From a bacterium SCSIO 12827 (lineage in GTDB: Bacteria > Pseudomonadota > Alphaproteobacteria > Rhodospirillales > Casp-alpha2): a stretch of DNA of 64,000 nt. This document shows, piece by piece, positions 62,303-64,000 of this stretch (positions are counted from its first letter, which is position 1; each line of letters starts with the position of its first letter). The DNA is taken from contig CP073746.1 of the NCBI GenBank assembly GCA_024397995.1, positions 3,470,001 to 3,534,000 on the forward strand, in the 5' to 3' direction. Made by a program: the position numbers and the translations under genes. Below the pieces are notes generated by a model. That model had not been told where the DNA came from, ran no database searches, and saw only the letters and a list, made by a program, of their open reading frames with translations.

Positions 62303-63343
62303 ATGACAGCGAAACCGACCGCGCGCCGCGCCCGCCGGGGCAGCGGTGCGCGCACCGCCTTTGACCGCCAGGCATTGATCGACCAGTTGACCCGTTCCGA
62401 CGGCGGGCTGGAGGACATCCTGGCCAAATCACCCCGCGATCTGACCGAGGCCGAGGTCCGCCAGATTGCGCAACGCCGGCTCGCCCTGCCCGCCGGGGCG
62501 GAGAAGGAAACCCTCGACCGGTTCGAGCGCGCGTTCTACGACGATGCCTACGGCACAGACTTGGCCGAAGCCGATGAAACCGGCCGCCTGATGGCGCCGG
62601 CGGCGCGTCGTCCCGTCAGCACCGCCCCTGTTCCGGCCCGCACGGCCGACGGCATGGACCTGTCCCGCGCCATTGGGCGCCTGGCGGAGCGCGTCGCCGA
62701 CATTGCGGAAACTCAGGGATCGCGCGATGCCGTCCGCTTTCTGCAACGGGGTCTGACCATCCTCAATCAAGCTGTCACGGAAGCCCGCGGCGACGATGCC
62801 ATGGCCGCAGCCCCAACCAACGGCCCGATGTTCCAGGATCTTGTCGATGACGGCGACCCGGGCCCCAAGACCCGTGCCGCCCTGCGCACGGCGTCGGCCC
62901 GTCTGGGGGCCCCGAAGATTGAGGAAGCCCTCGCCCTCGGCCGTTTCGAAGCTGCGTTGCGTGGCCTCGCCGACGGAACGTCTGCATCGGGCCTTCGTGA
63001 CGTTACATCTGCCTCATTCGCCGAGTTGTTTCGCGAGCCCGCGACCGTCGGCCCGCATATTCCGACCGAGGAAGGGGAGAGCCTGCAGATGACGGTCAAC
63101 GACCTGGGCAAGGTTCTGCTCGGACCGCGCGGCTTCACGGCCCTGCGCGAGGACGGCATCATCGGGCCGAAGACCGAGGCGGCGTTGAAACGCGTTCTCA
63201 AGGCCGCGGGCCCCCGGCGCCTGACGGAAACCATGGGCCGCAACCTGGGCTTCTTCCTGTTCGAGCCACCCAAACCGGGCCGCCGATCCCTGCTGCAATC
63301 CGCCGCGGGCGCTTTATCAGGGCAAAATTTTGATGTTGTATAG
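62303..63343 (+). CDS. Unknown protein with two peptidoglycan-binding-like segments
   Basis: 346 residues from the ATG at 62303 (CGGAG 8 nt upstream). Basic N terminus, no signal peptide. Two segments, 'DDGDPGPKTRAALRTA' (residues about 188-203) and 'EDGIIGPKTEAALKRVL' (about 294-310), have the DG-x-x-GP-x-T-x-x-AL pattern of peptidoglycan-binding type 1/3 repeats. The rest is not recognised. Such repeats occur in autolysins, phage lysins and secretion-linked proteins; lack of a signal peptide argues for another export route or a cytoplasmic role. Its promoter and leader are shared in design with the next gene. Confidence 0.65.
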   Translation: MTAKPTARRARRGSGARTAFDRQALIDQLTRSDGGLEDILAKSPRDLTEAEVRQIAQRRLALPAGAEKETLDRFERAFYDDAYGTDLAEADETGRLMAPAARRPVSTAPVPARTADGMDLSRAIGRLAERVADIAETQGSRDAVRFLQRGLTILNQAVTEARGDDAMAAAPTNGPMFQDLVDDGDPGPKTRAALRTASARLGAPKIEEALALGRFEAALRGLADGTSASGLRDVTSASFAELFREPATVGPHIPTEEGESLQMTVNDLGKVLLGPRGFTALREDGIIGPKTEAALKRVLKAAGPRRLTETMGRNLGFFLFEPPKPGRRSLLQSAAGALSGQNFDVV

Positions 63344-63353
63344 GAAAATATTC

Positions 63354-63382
63354 TTGACGCGACAAGTCCGATCTGTCATAAC
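63354..63382 (+). promoter_or_regulatory. Promoter of the second PG-binding-like gene
   Basis: TTGACG (63354-63359), 17 nt, CATAAC (63377-63382), starting 10 nt after the stop of the first gene. Confidence 0.55.
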
Positions 63383-63395
63383 CAAACCAACGAAC

Positions 63396-63412
63396 GGGCG
63401 AGATGCGTCCGC
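63396..63412 (+). promoter_or_regulatory. Shared leader motif, copy 2
   Basis: GGGCGAGATGCGTCCGC, see copy 1 at 62174-62190; identical spacing to the promoter. Confidence 0.6.
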
Positions 63413-63455
63413 CCCCCCGAACGTTCCCCCCCAACACCGATGATAGGAGCCCTTG

Positions 63456-64000
63456 ATGGGGAGCATGGATAACAGGCCATCGCTGCCGCCCGCACCGTCT
63501 TCTTCCGACGATGACACGGTGACGGGGCTTCCCGGCAAGGGCGGCGCGGACGGCTTCGGTGGGTTCGGCAGAACATTCTTGTCGGACAGTGTCGGCCGCG
63601 GCCAAGCCAACAAGCCCGATGATGTCCTGCAGGTTTCGCGCTTTCTCGCCAAGAACGACATCCTGCCTGCACCGAGCGAAACCGCGGATGAGGATTTCTT
63701 CCGCGCCGTCGAAAAGGGCCAGGATCGCCTCAATGTACTGGCCGGCGGCGGCCTTCACCGCGATGGCATCATCAAGCCCTGGGGCCCGACGGAGGTTCTC
63801 AGCCAACGCGCGGTCTCGTCCGGCAAAATGCGCCCCTTCGACACGGACCAATCCGCCCCGGCCGACGGCAATTCCGCCCAGGTTGCCGACACGCAAAACG
63901 GGCGCCGGCCGGTGCCGCCGCAGTATCCTCCGCGGCTGCCGCCCTTGCCCGCACGCCAGGGTGATGGCGCAAACATCCGAACGATCGGGACGCATGGCAC
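63456..64000 (+). CDS. Partial gene, relative of the preceding protein in design
   Basis: Open from the ATG at 63456 (TAGGAG 6 nt upstream) to the window end; 181 codons are visible. The N terminus is serine/glycine/asparagine-rich and probably disordered. Residues about 55-115 contain 'DDVLQVSRFLAKNDILP' and 'HRDGIIKPWGPTEVLSQ', similar to the peptidoglycan-binding-like segment of the upstream gene. A proline-rich stretch follows ('PVPPQYPPRLPPLPARQ'). No signal peptide. Function unknown; continues beyond the window. Confidence 0.65.
   Translation, partial: MGSMDNRPSLPPAPSSSDDDTVTGLPGKGGADGFGGFGRTFLSDSVGRGQANKPDDVLQVSRFLAKNDILPAPSETADEDFFRAVEKGQDRLNVLAGGGLHRDGIIKPWGPTEVLSQRAVSSGKMRPFDTDQSAPADGNSAQVADTQNGRRPVPPQYPPRLPPLPARQGDGANIRTIGTHG

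Overview
The window reads as chromosomal DNA of a high-GC alphaproteobacterium, most likely a free-living member of the Rhodospirillales or a close relative. This rests on the combination of a SAM-II riboswitch before metZ, a class I lysyl-tRNA synthetase, plant-type glutamate-cysteine ligase, MmcB, a DUF3422 protein, an NDUFS6-like zinc protein, and a direct-repeat LexA box (GTTC-N7-GTTC), which is the alphaproteobacterial SOS box. The genus cannot be fixed from the sequence alone.

Layout. 0-3 kb: end of korA, korB, a ferredoxin/adrenodoxin-type reductase and a rhodanese, i.e. a 2-oxoacid:ferredoxin module. 3-11.9 kb: metZ behind a SAM-II riboswitch plus terminator, a GFA-family protein, DUF3422, tldD, lysK, gshA, rsmE. 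11.9-21.3 kb: ubiA, two small genes behind a promoter with a LexA box, a divergent S24-type repressor, ilvE, ubiD, a GAF/HD-GYP protein, an unassigned gene and a TPR protein. 21.4-32.4 kb: a cobalamin cluster (cbiX, cobH, cobL, cobI, cbiG-cobJ fusion, cobM; cobK and cbiD on the other strand; then a formate/nitrite transporter, a SCO protein and cobB). CbiX, CbiD and CbiG together point to the early-cobalt (oxygen-independent) route. 32.5-39.5 kb: YcgN-type protein, DapA-family aldolase, YgjP-type metalloprotease, ada, mmcB, yjbQ, a TPR/2OG-oxygenase protein and an exported rhodanese.

39.7-49.3 kb is a mobile island inserted in a tRNA-Arg(CCG) gene. It is bounded by 39-bp direct repeats and carries a tyrosine integrase, an excisionase-like protein, a possible replication protein, a serine recombinase, small cargo genes, an unexplained strongly folded non-coding segment, and an AT-rich 1042-residue gene. 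That gene has an N-terminal nucleoside-phosphorylase domain followed by a long region laid out like a STAND/NLR protein. It is the best candidate for an undescribed (anti-phage) system in the window.

49.4-64 kb returns to host sequence: an MBL-fold protein, a lysophospholipase-like lipoprotein with an ABC ATPase, the zinc protein, polA, a second exported MBL protein, msrPQ, a GST, a TPR protein, an SDR, and at the right edge two tandem genes (the second cut by the window end) with peptidoglycan-binding-like repeats. These two have promoter/leader regions laid out identically around a shared 17-nt motif.
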